Notes under the pieces: model-generated
Databases searched by the model: none
Told to the model about the DNA's origin: nothing
The model's input: the letters and a program-made list of their open reading frames with translations, nothing else
Program-made: the position numbers and the translations under genes
Part shown: piece after piece, positions 35,376 through 44,900 of the stretch
Position numbering within the stretch: the first letter of the stretch is position 1
Layout of the letters: each line of letters starts with the position of its first letter
NCBI GenBank assembly: GCA_965205735.1
Contig: OZ242179.1
Coordinates: 620,001-684,000 of the forward strand
DNA from: VXNE01 sp965205735
GTDB taxonomy: Bacteria; Pseudomonadota; Gammaproteobacteria; Pseudomonadales; Azotimanducaceae
Direction of reading: 5' to 3'
Length of the DNA stretch: 64,000 nucleotides

Positions 35376-35468
35376 CGGTCGCACCGCCGGAGGCAGCAGC
35401 CATGCATTCGTCGCATCTACAAAGCCTTGGAGCCAGGTTGCGCCGCCATGGAAGGGTCCACCGCAGTA

Positions 35469-35498
35469 TTGTCCGGTCCGCGCGCGGCGACCTATAAT
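35469..35498 (+). promoter_or_regulatory. Sigma70-type promoter of asnS
   Basis: TTGTCC (35469-35474) and TATAAT (35493-35498) are separated by 18 bp. Transcription would start near 35505, about 24 bases before the TTG used here as the asnS start. The promoter also argues against the longer asnS frame that begins upstream of it. Confidence 0.6.
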
Positions 35499-35528
35499 CG
35501 CACCGTCATCCCGGCACGCGAGCCCCGG

Positions 35529-36905
35529 TTGCAACATACGCCGGTTTCAGCCGTTATTCACGAAGATGTCGCCGTCGGCGACGCGGTCGCCATCGCGGGC
35601 TGGGTTCGGTCCCGGCGCACGTCGAGGGGCGGTTTCTCATTCATCCACCTGCACGACGGCTCGTGTTTCGACGCGGTCCAGGTGGTGGCGGACCAAAGCC
35701 TCGCCAACTACGACGAGATCACCGCCCTCACCGCTGGATGTGCCGTCGAGGTCAGCGGCGTTGTCGTCGCTTCCCAGGGTCGCGGCCAAAGCCGGGAAAT
35801 TCACGCCGATAGCGTCCATGTCGCCGGTTGGGTCATCGAACCCGACTCCTACCCCATCGCCAAGAAACGCCACACGTTCGAATATTTGCGTGCCGTCGCC
35901 CACCTGCGCCCGCGCACCAACACCTTCGGCGCGATGGCGCGGGTGCGCAATGCACTGTCGCAAGCCATACACCGGTATTTCGATTCGCGGGGCTTCTTCT
36001 GGGTCAATACGCCCATCATCACGTCCAGCGATTGCGAGGGAGCGGGCGACCTCTTCCGCGTCAGCACCCTGGACATCGCGAACCGCACCGCGGGCGGCTA
36101 CGAAGACGACTTCTTCGGCCGCGAAACCTTTCTCACCGTATCCGGCCAACTCAACGTCGAGTCCTATTGCCTGGCGATGAGCAAGGTCTACACCTTCGGT
36201 CCCACGTTTCGCGCAGAAAACTCACATACGACGCGACACCTGGCCGAGTTCTGGATGGTGGAACCTGAAATCGCGTTCGCCAACCTCGACGACAATGCCG
36301 ATCTCGCTACCGATTTTCTCAAGACCGTGCTGGCCGACGTGCTCGGGCGGTGCGCCGACGACATGGCCTTCTTCGCTGATCGGATCGATGCCCGCGTCAT
36401 CGAGCGGCTGCAACGGGTGATCGACGCCCCGTTCGAACGCCTGGCGTACGGCGAAGCCGTCGCCATTCTCCGGGCGTCGGGCGAGTCTTTCGAATTTCCT
36501 GTCGAGTGGGGACTCGATCTCCAATCAGAACACGAGCGCTATCTCACCGAACACCACGTCAACGGCCCAGTGATCGTGGTGAATTATCCGAAAGAAATCA
36601 AAGCGTTTTATATGCGTCTTAATGATGATTATAAAACCGTGGCGGCAATGGACGTGCTCCTGCCCGGTGTCGGCGAGATCATCGGCGGGAGTCAGCGGGA
36701 AGAACGCATCGACGTGCTTGACGACCGCATGGACGATTCTCTGGCTGACGACCTCTGGTGGTATAGGGATCTGCGACGCTACGGCACCGTTCCCCACGCG
36801 GGCTTCGGACTGGGGCTTGAGAGGCTACTGCTGTATGCCACTGGCATGGAGAATATTCGCGATGTCGTCCCGTTTCCCCGCGTACCGAAAAACGCTGCGT
36901 TCTAA
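35529..36905 (+). CDS. asnS: Asparaginyl-tRNA synthetase
   Basis: This enzyme has about 458 residues from the TTG at 35529, chosen because it aligns the OB-fold start (VGDAVAIAGWVRSRR) with known AsnRS and lies after a good promoter. The anticodon-binding domain is followed by the class II catalytic core: motif 2 around FRAENSHTTRHLAEFWMVEPE and motif 3 GFGLGLERLL. It charges tRNA-Asn directly with asparagine. Bases 36589-36640, encoding PKEIKAFYMRLNDDYK, are strikingly AT-rich compared with the rest of the gene. Confidence 0.93.
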   Translation: MQHTPVSAVIHEDVAVGDAVAIAGWVRSRRTSRGGFSFIHLHDGSCFDAVQVVADQSLANYDEITALTAGCAVEVSGVVVASQGRGQSREIHADSVHVAGWVIEPDSYPIAKKRHTFEYLRAVAHLRPRTNTFGAMARVRNALSQAIHRYFDSRGFFWVNTPIITSSDCEGAGDLFRVSTLDIANRTAGGYEDDFFGRETFLTVSGQLNVESYCLAMSKVYTFGPTFRAENSHTTRHLAEFWMVEPEIAFANLDDNADLATDFLKTVLADVLGRCADDMAFFADRIDARVIERLQRVIDAPFERLAYGEAVAILRASGESFEFPVEWGLDLQSEHERYLTEHHVNGPVIVVNYPKEIKAFYMRLNDDYKTVAAMDVLLPGVGEIIGGSQREERIDVLDDRMDDSLADDLWWYRDLRRYGTVPHAGFGLGLERLLLYATGMENIRDVVPFPRVPKNAAF

Positions 36906-36911
36906 CCAGAG

Positions 36912-37391
36912 TTGCGCCAATCGCCCGTGCCGTTCCAACCGATCGACCAAGACGCCGTGCTGGTGTCCATGGAAGATGCGACCAACCCCCTGTCCGCCTA
37001 CTCGCGGCACGGATTCGAACTTGACGGCGAAGCATGGCCGTCCGTCGCGCACTACTTCGAGGCGATGAAATTTACGGATGCGAACTTGCGCAAGGCGATC
37101 TGCGCAGCGGATAGCCCGAACAAGGCACGGCGCTTGGCGGCACGCAACAAGCGGCGCATCAGGGACGGCTGGAACAACGTCAAGGAGACGTACATGACGC
37201 GGGGCGTATACCGCAAGTGTCGAACCTCGGAGGACGCCGCAGCCGCCCTCCTCGGCACCGGAGATCGCCGCATCATCGAGACCAGCCAGTACGACTACTA
37301 CTGGGGCTGCGGTCGCGACACGCGGGGGCTGAACACGTATGGCAAGGTGTTGATGCAGGTCCGCACCAGGCTGCGAGACGAAGCACTGTAG
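36912..37391 (+). CDS. NADAR-family protein (YbiA-like)
   Basis: This protein has about 159 residues from a TTG; a GTG at 36927 is an alternative. The family pattern is complete: NPLSAYSRHGFELDGEAWPSV, YFEAMKF, then RRIRDGWNNVKETYM and a final YWGCGRDTRGLNTYGKVLM. NADAR proteins remove ADP-ribose or cut N-glycosidic bonds in riboflavin intermediates and NAD-derived adducts, and some are phage- or defence-linked. Here it follows asnS closely and is probably co-transcribed. Confidence 0.85.
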   Translation: MRQSPVPFQPIDQDAVLVSMEDATNPLSAYSRHGFELDGEAWPSVAHYFEAMKFTDANLRKAICAADSPNKARRLAARNKRRIRDGWNNVKETYMTRGVYRKCRTSEDAAAALLGTGDRRIIETSQYDYYWGCGRDTRGLNTYGKVLMQVRTRLRDEAL

Positions 37392-37462
37392 CGTCTACGC
37401 CGCAATGCGCGCACGAAACCCCCAAAGGGGACTTCATCGCGCGCACGAACTACAATCCGGGC

Positions 37463-38440
37463 ATGACAAAAAGCGGCGTCAAGTTTCGCAATGCCGACGG
37501 CATCCGCGCGATCAAGGACGGTATCAAGTTCAATCCGGCGGCGCGGCCCGCGGCGGGGCCGAAGCCGCCCTGGTTGCGGGTGCGGCTCGGCGGCGGCCCG
37601 GGTTTCCACAAAGTCCGCCGCGCGGTCACCGATCATCGGCTGAGCACGGTCTGTCAAGAGTCCCACTGCCCGAACATCGGCGAATGTTGGAACCGAGGCA
37701 CGGCGACGATCATGCTGATGGGATCGGTGTGCACGCGGGCGTGCCGCTTCTGCGCCGTCGACACCGGCAACCCCAACGGTCGTCTCGACGCGGATGAACC
37801 GCGCCACGCCGCGGAGTCCGTCCGCCTCATGGCCCTAAAGTACGTCGTCCTCACTTCGGTAGACCGCGACGACCTCGCCGACGGCGGCGCCGGACACTAC
37901 GCCGCATGCGTACGCGCCATCAAACGCTTGAACCCCGGGATCGGCGTGGAAGCCCTGACGCCGGATTTCGCCGGCGACCATGCGGCGGTGGAAACGGTGG
38001 TAACAAGCGGTATCGACGTCTTCGCCCAGAACCTGGAGACGGTGGAACGGCTGACCCACCCCGTGCGCGATGTCCGCGCCGGCTACGCCCAGACCCTCGA
38101 CGTATTGCGCCACGCCAAGGTTTGCCAGGCATCCGTCCTGACCAAATCCAGCCTGATGTTGGGCCTCGGCGAATCCGGCGATGAAATCCGACAGGCGATG
38201 GACGACCTGCGGCACGCCGACGTCGATGTCCTGACCCTGGGCCAGTATCTGCGCCCCACCGCGAACCATCTACCCGTCGAACGGTGGGTGCATCCCGATC
38301 AGTTTGCCGCTTACCGAGAGCAGGGCCTCGCGCGCGGCTTCATCGAAGTCGCGGCCGGACCCCTCGTGCGCTCCAGCTATCGAGCCGAGCGCATGCTCGA
38401 AGGCAATAATCTCGGATTGATTCCCGCCCGGATGGTGTGA
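37463..38440 (+). CDS. lipA: Lipoyl synthase
   Basis: This 325-residue radical SAM enzyme inserts two sulfurs into octanoyl groups on lipoyl domains. Both iron-sulfur sites are visible: the auxiliary cluster Cys64, Cys69 and Cys75 (CQESHCPNIGEC) and the SAM cluster Cys90, Cys94 and Cys97 (CTRACRFC). The C-terminal RSSYRAE supplies the conserved serine ligand. The ATG at 37463 lies 7 bases after TACAAT, so a leaderless transcript is possible if that is the -10 box. No lipB is adjacent. Confidence 0.94.
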   Translation: MTKSGVKFRNADGIRAIKDGIKFNPAARPAAGPKPPWLRVRLGGGPGFHKVRRAVTDHRLSTVCQESHCPNIGECWNRGTATIMLMGSVCTRACRFCAVDTGNPNGRLDADEPRHAAESVRLMALKYVVLTSVDRDDLADGGAGHYAACVRAIKRLNPGIGVEALTPDFAGDHAAVETVVTSGIDVFAQNLETVERLTHPVRDVRAGYAQTLDVLRHAKVCQASVLTKSSLMLGLGESGDEIRQAMDDLRHADVDVLTLGQYLRPTANHLPVERWVHPDQFAAYREQGLARGFIEVAAGPLVRSSYRAERMLEGNNLGLIPARMV

Positions 38441-38465
38441 CCCGGACATTCCGGACGGTCAAACG

Positions 38466-39176
38466 TCAACCTGACCGGGGTTTCAGGGAGAACTCGACGG
38501 TCAGTCCGGTGTTCCGCCACATCAGCCAAGTCAGGAAGGGATAGAAGGAAATCGCCGAACTGACGTGCCATTCCGTCAGATTCTTGAGCCAGTCGTCATC
38601 CGCAATCAGATTGGTAAGCGCGATCAGCACCAATCCCTCGATAAGCACGGCCAGGCATAGCCAGACCTTCGCCCGCACGAGCGGCGTGTCGCCGATCACG
38701 GCTTGCACGCGGTACGTGAGAAGCAACTGTCCCAGGTAGGTCAGGCCGAAAAACATCACCGTGCCGTAGCGGCGCAGCGTCCGGTAGAAGTCTCCCTCCG
38801 ACCCGAGAAAGGTCGTGTAAAGCACGAGAAAGGCCGCACCGATCAATCCAACCCACACGATGGTCCCACGCCACCGGGCCGAGGTCTCGCCGCAGCAGCG
38901 GAGCCAATGGCCGCACAACACCCAGTACACCATGAGGAAGACCGCCGCCGGCATCATGGTGGCCTTGAATATGAAGAAGCCGGCGCCGTGTCGCCCGGCC
39001 GAGCTCACACTGGTGCAGCCCGAAAGATGGGGAATGCAACTGGGGATGTGATCCTGCTGCACCGACGCGACATACGCGACGAACATGCCAATCCAGCTCA
39101 GCACCCAAACGATGACGGCGACGCGACGCAGGTCCACGACACGACGATACCCGGCGCGACTCAGCGAGTACACCAT
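38466..39176 (-). CDS. Six-span membrane protein, Frag1/DRAM-like
   Basis: This protein has about 236 residues from the ATG at 39176; the frame is open further upstream but only over the divergent hydrolase. About six membrane spans are predicted. The first extracytoplasmic loop has CIPHLSGCTSVSSAGRHG, a paired-Cys and Ser-rich segment like that of the Frag1/DRAM/Sfk1 group, and EWHVSSAISFYPFLTWLMW ends the protein. The similarity is by pattern only, and the function is unknown. Confidence 0.6.
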   Translation of the reverse strand: MVYSLSRAGYRRVVDLRRVAVIVWVLSWIGMFVAYVASVQQDHIPSCIPHLSGCTSVSSAGRHGAGFFIFKATMMPAAVFLMVYWVLCGHWLRCCGETSARWRGTIVWVGLIGAAFLVLYTTFLGSEGDFYRTLRRYGTVMFFGLTYLGQLLLTYRVQAVIGDTPLVRAKVWLCLAVLIEGLVLIALTNLIADDDWLKNLTEWHVSSAISFYPFLTWLMWRNTGLTVEFSLKPRSG

Positions 39177-39302
39177 GCCGAAAGTCCTGAGCACATCTGG
39201 ACGCGACGAGCATGCCGCGCGGCTTCTCGCACGCGAACGTTGCAGCGCAAGATGCCAATCGACAGAATCCCGGTTGCGGATCATTGAACCCGGAGGAAAG
39301 TC

Positions 39303-40475
39303 ATGTCCATCCAGCAGACGGCCGACGCGCTCCTGCGCAACGCCACCGCCGACGGCGCGGTGCCAGGCGTCGTCGCCGGCGCCACCAACCGTGACGGAAA
39401 CCTTTACCTCGGCGGGTTCGGCGAGCGCGTGTTGGGCGGCGGCGAAGAGATGACCCCGGACACCGTCGGCTGGCTGGCGTCGATGACCAAGGCGCTGACC
39501 GGCGCCGCCGCCATGCAGCTCGTAGAACGGGGCCGGCTCGACCTCGATTCGCCCGCGGCCCAGGTGGTTCCCGCCCTCGCCGAGGCCCGCGTGCTCAAGG
39601 GCTTCGAAGAAGACGGCAAGCCACGTACGCGCGCGCCCAGCCGCGCCATCACGTTGCGCCACCTCCTCACACATACGGCCGGGTTTTCCTATGAGATCTG
39701 GAACGCATCGATCATTCGCTACCAGACGGTAACCGGCACTCCCGGGATCATCAGTTGCCAAAACGCGGCCCTCGGCACACCGCTCCTCTTCGATCCGGGG
39801 GACCGCTGGGAATACGGCATCAACATGGAGTGGGTGGGCAAGATGGTCGAAGCGGTGAGCGGACAACGACTCGGTGAGTATTTTCGCGATCACCTGCTCC
39901 AGCCGCTCGGCATGCGCGATACCGCATTCCGTATCACCGAAGCGATGCGGGCCAGGCTTGCGAAGATCCACCAGCGCGCGGAAGACGGCTCGCTGATACC
40001 CCAGATGGACCTCGAACTGCCTCAGGACCCGGAGGTCGAGTTGGGCGGGGCCGGGCTATACGGCACCATCGGCGACTACCTGTGCTTCATCCGGATGATG
40101 CTCAACCACGGTCGGATCAACGGCAAGCAGATTCTCGCGCCTGAAACGGTGGAGGCGATGTCGCGCAACCAGATGGGCGCGTGTCGCGTCGGCCCGCTCA
40201 AGACCGTTGTCCCGCCGTACTCGAATGACGCCGAGCTTTTCCCCGGCATGCCAAAGACCTGGGGCTTCAGCTTCATGATCAACACCGAAGATGCGCCCAC
40301 CGGCCGCTCGGCGGGGAGTCTCGGCTGGGCCGGCCTCGCCAACTCCTACTTCTGGATCGATCCGACGAAGGGCGTCGGCGGCGCCTACCTGACGCAAGTC
40401 CTGCCGTTCGCAGACGAGAAGTCCCTGCCCCTCTATCTGGCTTTTGAGCGCACGGTCTACGAGAGCCTCGGCTGA
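39303..40475 (+). CDS. Serine hydrolase, EstB/class C beta-lactamase-like
   Basis: This 390-residue cytoplasmic-looking protein has SxxK in SMTKALTGAA, LLTHTAGFSYEIW after it, YGINMEWVG as the Tyr-x-Asn region, and a C-terminal WGFSFMIN then GRSAGSLGWAGLANSYF block, which supplies the usual HxG-like strand. Family members hydrolyse esters or amides of plant or polymer origin. It is the second protein of this superfamily in the window and is only distantly like the one at 10078-11235. Confidence 0.88.
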   Translation: MSIQQTADALLRNATADGAVPGVVAGATNRDGNLYLGGFGERVLGGGEEMTPDTVGWLASMTKALTGAAAMQLVERGRLDLDSPAAQVVPALAEARVLKGFEEDGKPRTRAPSRAITLRHLLTHTAGFSYEIWNASIIRYQTVTGTPGIISCQNAALGTPLLFDPGDRWEYGINMEWVGKMVEAVSGQRLGEYFRDHLLQPLGMRDTAFRITEAMRARLAKIHQRAEDGSLIPQMDLELPQDPEVELGGAGLYGTIGDYLCFIRMMLNHGRINGKQILAPETVEAMSRNQMGACRVGPLKTVVPPYSNDAELFPGMPKTWGFSFMINTEDAPTGRSAGSLGWAGLANSYFWIDPTKGVGGAYLTQVLPFADEKSLPLYLAFERTVYESLG

Positions 40476-40536
40476 CGAGGGGCCGTCGCGAGGAGTGGAG
40501 GCCGACGAACAACGGCCCGCCCTCGCCTGCTTGATG

Positions 40537-40561
40537 GCACCGCAATCACCCTGTACGGTGC
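40537..40561. promoter_or_regulatory. Inverted repeat upstream of the FitAB-like pair
   Basis: GCACCG (40537-40542) and CGGTGC (40556-40561) are inverted repeats with a 13-base spacer, 27 bases before the antitoxin ATG. FitA-type ribbon-helix-helix antitoxins bind such sites with the toxin to repress their own operon, so this is a candidate operator. Confidence 0.4.
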
Positions 40562-40588
40562 AATTCAACATGGACCGGCAGGCTAGCT

Positions 40589-40834
40589 ATGGCGAGCATC
40601 ACAATCCGCAATCTGGATGACGACGTGAAAACCAAGCTGCGCATGCAGGCGGCGGAAAACGGCCGTTCCATGGAAGAGGAAGCACGGCTGATCCTGGCCG
40701 AGGCGGTCGCTCGGGAGGCGGCGCCGGCGAAGGGACTGGGAACAGCAATCCACGAGCTGTTCAAGCCCTTCGGCGGTATTGACCTGGACCTTCCACCGCG
40801 CGAACCGATGCGGGAGCCACCGCGGTTCGATTGA
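40589..40834 (+). CDS. FitA-like ribbon-helix-helix antitoxin
   Basis: This 81-residue protein opens with MASITIRNLDDDVKTKLRMQA and NGRSMEEEARLILAEAV, the classic FitA/Arc-type ribbon-helix-helix fold. The C-terminal 35 residues are the toxin-binding tail. It is followed 10 bases later by the PIN toxin gene. The pair is at the left edge of the accessory region. Confidence 0.9.
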   Translation: MASITIRNLDDDVKTKLRMQAAENGRSMEEEARLILAEAVAREAAPAKGLGTAIHELFKPFGGIDLDLPPREPMREPPRFD

Positions 40835-40844
40835 GGCGGCGGCA

Positions 40845-41267
40845 ATGGTCGTGCTTGACACCAATGTCGTTTCCGAGCTGATGCGTAAGGATCCGAGCGC
40901 GGAGGTTCTCGCCTGGATGGACAACCGCCCTACGCGAGAGCTGTTCGTGACAGCGGTGACGGAGGCGGAAGTCCGCGCCGGGATCGCGATCCTGCCAGAG
41001 GGCGCGCGCCGCCGGAACCTTGCAGAGGCTGCCGAGCGTGCTTTCACCGGTCTGTTCGCCGGCCGAGTTTTTTCGTTTGACAGCGGGGCAGCCCGCGCCT
41101 ATGCGGAGATCGCGCGGGCGCGCCGCTCGCTCGGGAGGCCGATCTCACAGTCTGATTGTCAGATCGCGGCGATTGCCCGCTCGCGCGGCATGGCGGTGGC
41201 GACGCGTAACGTCCGGGACTTCGGCGACATGGGTATCGACGTCATTGACCCGTGGAAAGGCCCGTGA
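40845..41267 (+). CDS. FitB-like PIN-domain toxin
   Basis: This 140-residue protein has the PIN acidic residues in VVLDTNVVSELMR, TAVTEAEVRAGI and RPISQSDCQIAAIA, and ends with RNVRDFGDMGIDVIDPW, the FitB/VapC signature. It is a predicted RNase neutralised by the FitA-like protein. Toxin-antitoxin pairs of this kind commonly stabilise genomic islands, consistent with the defence genes that follow. Confidence 0.9.
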   Translation: MVVLDTNVVSELMRKDPSAEVLAWMDNRPTRELFVTAVTEAEVRAGIAILPEGARRRNLAEAAERAFTGLFAGRVFSFDSGAARAYAEIARARRSLGRPISQSDCQIAAIARSRGMAVATRNVRDFGDMGIDVIDPWKGP

Positions 41268-41347
41268 CGCGATACCCGGAGTAGTACCACGCGGGTCGAA
41301 AGGATGTCGTTCGGCACGTCTCGACGGAAGGTTGATCTCCCAATGAA

Positions 41348-41569
41348 TTGGTTGATCCTGCCTGCCCATATTGCGGAGTGGTTCAAGATCCGCCGCCGAA
41401 ACGTAAGAAAAAATGTGCGGATTGCGGTCAATCCATTTATGTCAGGAAAGACCGTAACCGTCGAAGGCTCATCACCGAGACGCAGGTCAGAGACCTTGAG
41501 AACAAACAGAACGTTAGAACCAACAACTGCTTTTTGCAGTGCTTTTTTATACATCACATCGTTTTTTAA
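41348..41569 (+). pseudogene. Zinc-ribbon gene fragment at the edge of the defence region
   Basis: A TTG at 41348 opens a 73-codon frame that reads ACPYCGVVQDPPPKRKKKC, then CADCGQSIYVRKDRNRR and LITETQVRDLENKQ. The CxxC...CxxC zinc ribbon with PPPKRK is the recognisable N-terminus of larger hypothetical proteins. After residue 50 the frame degenerates into low-complexity sequence (FLQCFFIHHIVF), so the gene is truncated. The stretch is AT-richer than its neighbours. From 41595 to 41820 I see no gene. Confidence 0.5.
41526..41548 (+). terminator. Intrinsic terminator-like hairpin
   Basis: ACTGC (41526-41530) and GCAGT (41536-41540) form a 5-bp stem around TTTTT, followed by GCTTTTTT. A second T-run follows at 41561-41566. 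It would end transcription from the FitAB pair and insulate the operon that starts at 41924. Confidence 0.4.
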
Positions 41570-41820
41570 CAATGGTCCTACCGAGATCGCATGACTTGAA
41601 CTGCGGACGGACAGCATCGAGCGCGAGGGCTTTTGCGGGCGCGGACGCTATCGGAACTGGCCGATGGACCAGACCGCGTGCTGCCTTGGGGATTTCACGT
41701 GACTCGGGTTATGCGGCGCCGCGCAGCAGCTCGCTGGCGTCTATTGGGACGGCGCGCCCGAAAGGGCGTTTGATTCCCAGTAACCATCGCCCTTCCCAAG
41801 ACGGGTGTGGTACGACAAAA

Positions 41821-41860
41821 CGAAGGCCAAGCGCATCGAGACGGCGCGTTGAACCATCGA
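41821..41860 (+). repeat. Left copy of an imperfect repeat flanking the DrmAB-like operon
   Basis: These 40 bases match 51293-51335 at about 35 positions, with one 3-base gap. Read as coding, both copies encode a tail of the form KAKRI(E/D)T followed by two residues and TGA. Most differences fall at third positions or change residues conservatively. This copy ends 63 bases before the operon start. Confidence 0.55.
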
Positions 41861-41923
41861 ACTCGAATGCTCACAAAATAGCCGACGTCAGTTAGGCGGT
41901 AAACTGTCCATCAAGCTGATCGG

Positions 41924-44900
41924 GTGTACGGGGCAGTAGTGGTCTACGTCAGGGGCAGAGAGAAACTCGTTAACTGGCTACGCCAACAACTGATCGGTCC
42001 CGCCGGCGAGGGCGAACTGGCGGTGTCACCCTTGGTCAGATACCCGACTGGTGTGCTGTACCCCATCGAGCCCGGCGAGTCTGGCATCGACCCCGCATCC
42101 GCGGACTTGGCGGCCATGGATTCCGCGCGGCTCGAAGACCAAGAGGAAGAAACGCTCGCAACCAACGCCGAAGAAGGCGAATCGCTCGCGCAACCGGCGC
42201 GCAGGCGGCGGTATGTGCCGCCCTCGTCAGTCGGATTCTCCTTTTGCGTTCGTGGCGATGTGCGCCTGTCGATCACAGCTTCGGCCGCCATCTATAGGGC
42301 TACCGATGATCGTGACGAATTTGGCCAATTTCAGGCGAGGCGATACGAAAGGACTCCTCTCGACGAACAAACCCTGACCTGGTCGATATCCGACCCGTCG
42401 AATCAGCGTATTTGGGGAAACCAGGCCGGTATCGACGTTCGCGCGCGACCACACCGGCACGGCACCATTGTCACCGTCACGATGGTCAATCGTGGGGAAC
42501 TGGCCCGCAACGCGCCCCCGCGCCAAAGAGCGGTCGACCGCGTGGACAAATCGCTGTTCGAGGCGCGGCTCGAGTGCGCGGTTGAGGGCGGCCAGCTCGT
42601 CGAGTATCCGCGCGTCGATCCGAGTCTGCTGACGGAGGAGGAGCAGGAACTCGAACTCCAGTACCGGGATCGGCGCATCTACGCGGTCGGCCATGGCTCG
42701 GCCGTGGACTGGCCAATCCCCGCTGACGGGGTGCCACGCATCCGCTCCGAATTTATCCCGTATGTGGAAGTACCGATAACGACCAACGCTATTGGCAAGG
42801 GTGGCGGACGCGAAAACGTGCTTGAATTCGGGCGCTTGGCGGAGGCAACCCGACCTGATGAACTTCAGCGGTTCGTCGATGGTTACGGCCATTGGATTAC
42901 CAAGCAGCAAGGCGAAGCGGGAGCTATCGACCGTCCGGCGGAGAAGGCGGCGGCGGGACGCATCTGCGACCGGATGGCGGAATCCCTGGAGCGAATGAAA
43001 GGTAGCGTGCGGATGCTCCGGAACGACCCCCAGGCTGCGGAGTCGTTCCGCTTGGCGAATCGGGCGATGCGCGAGCAGATGCGTAAGGTCGATAGCGTCC
43101 GAGGTAAGGAAGCCGAAGAGGAACCCCGGTGGCGACCGTTTCAGTTGGCCTTTCTGCTTACGGTCATGGAGTCCGCCATTCGAGAAGAAAATGCGTTTCG
43201 GGATGTCCTGGACCTGATCTGGTTCCCGACCGGCGGCGGCAAGACCGAAGCGTACCTGGGCCTGGTCGCCTTTCTGATCATTTGGAGACGGCTCAAGTAT
43301 CCCGCCTCCGGCGGCGGAACCTCTGCGTTCATGCGTTACACGCTACGGCTGCTCACGCGACAGCAGTTCGAACGCGCCGCGCGGATGGTGTGCGCTCTCG
43401 AGTTGATTCGCAGAGGCGACGCAGAGCGGCTGGGCGACGAGCCGATCAGTGTCGGAATGTGGGTTGGCGGCGGTGTCAGTCCCAACCGGTTCGAGGAGGC
43501 CATGCAACGCACACAGGAGATTGCGGGCGGCTCGGCCATGGCGCGACACGCCCTCGTGTTGGCTCGCTGCCCGTGGTGCGGCACACATCTTGACCCCGTG
43601 CACGGCTATCAAGCAACGCTCGACGAATTCTATTTTCACTGCGTCCACACCAAGTGCGAATTCGGCAGGGATCCACGGCCACTGCCCTGCAACGTGGTGG
43701 ACGAGGCCCTTTACAAGAACCCGCCATCCCTGTTGATCGCCACCATCGACAAGTTCGCGCGCGTCGCGTGGGAAGAACGGTCGGGGGCTTTTTTCGGCGG
43801 TGCGACGCGGCGCTGCCGACCGCCGGAATTGGTGATTCAGGACGAACTGCACCTTGTCACCGGCCCCTTGGGTTCGGTCGCCGGTCTGTACGAGGCAGGT
43901 TTCGATACGCTGCTCTTGCAACGCGGCGTACATCCCAAATACATTGCTTCCACAGCCACCATCCGCATGGCGAAGGAGCAAGTACGTCGCCTCTATGCAA
44001 AGGATCTGGCAGTGTTCCCGCCGCCCGGGCTAACCTGCGATGACTCATATTTCTCGCACACCGACGGGTCACGCCCTGGACGTTTCTACATCGGTTATCT
44101 CGCTCCCTTGCTCGATCAACAGCACTGCCTCGCGCCACTCGCCGCCGCCCTGCTGGCGGCACCACTAACGTTGTTCGATGAGGACGCGGACAGAGAAGCG
44201 CTGGTAGACGCCTGGTGGACCCAGGTTCTTTTCCACGGCAGCCTGCGGGGCGTCGGCAACAGCCATAACGCGTTATTGACCGATGTGCGCGACTTCGGTC
44301 GCATGCTATTGGATGAGTTTCACGAGGCAAAGCGATCCGGGGGCGACGAGTCCCAAGACCACAGTGAATCCAAAAGCGACGCCAGCCGATTCCAGAATCT
44401 CCGGATCGAGCAGATCACGAGCATGCAAAGCGCCGAAAAGAACGGCGAGACTTTTGATCGGTTAACCAGGCCGGCGGGGGACACCGACAGTCTTGACGCC
44501 GTGTTGGCGACGAACATGGTATCCGTGGGCCTTGACGTGGCGCGGCTGGCGTTGATGGTGGTCAATGGGCAACCGTTGACCACCGCAGAGTATATCCAGG
44601 CCACGAGCCGGGTAGGTCGCGCCGACGTGCCAGGCTTGATCGTCACCAACTACTACCGGCATCAGGCGCGGAGCCTTTCGCACTACGAAAGCTTTCGCGC
44701 CTACCACGAGTCGTTCTACCGGTTCGTGGAACCGAGCAGCGTCACGCCCCACACCTACCAAGTTCGCGCACGCGCGCTGCACGCCGCCCTCGTTGTCGCC
44801 CTTCGACACGTTTGCGCTGACCTGTGCAGCAACAAGTCCGCCGGCGCGTTCAACAAGGACGCGCCGCAAGTCCGGGCGGTAGTTGACGCGCTGAAGCGGC

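Noticed and set aside
37451..37456. TACAAT as a proven leaderless promoter of lipA
   Set aside because: The -10 match is good but no -35 box is at a normal distance, so I mention it only in the lipA entry.
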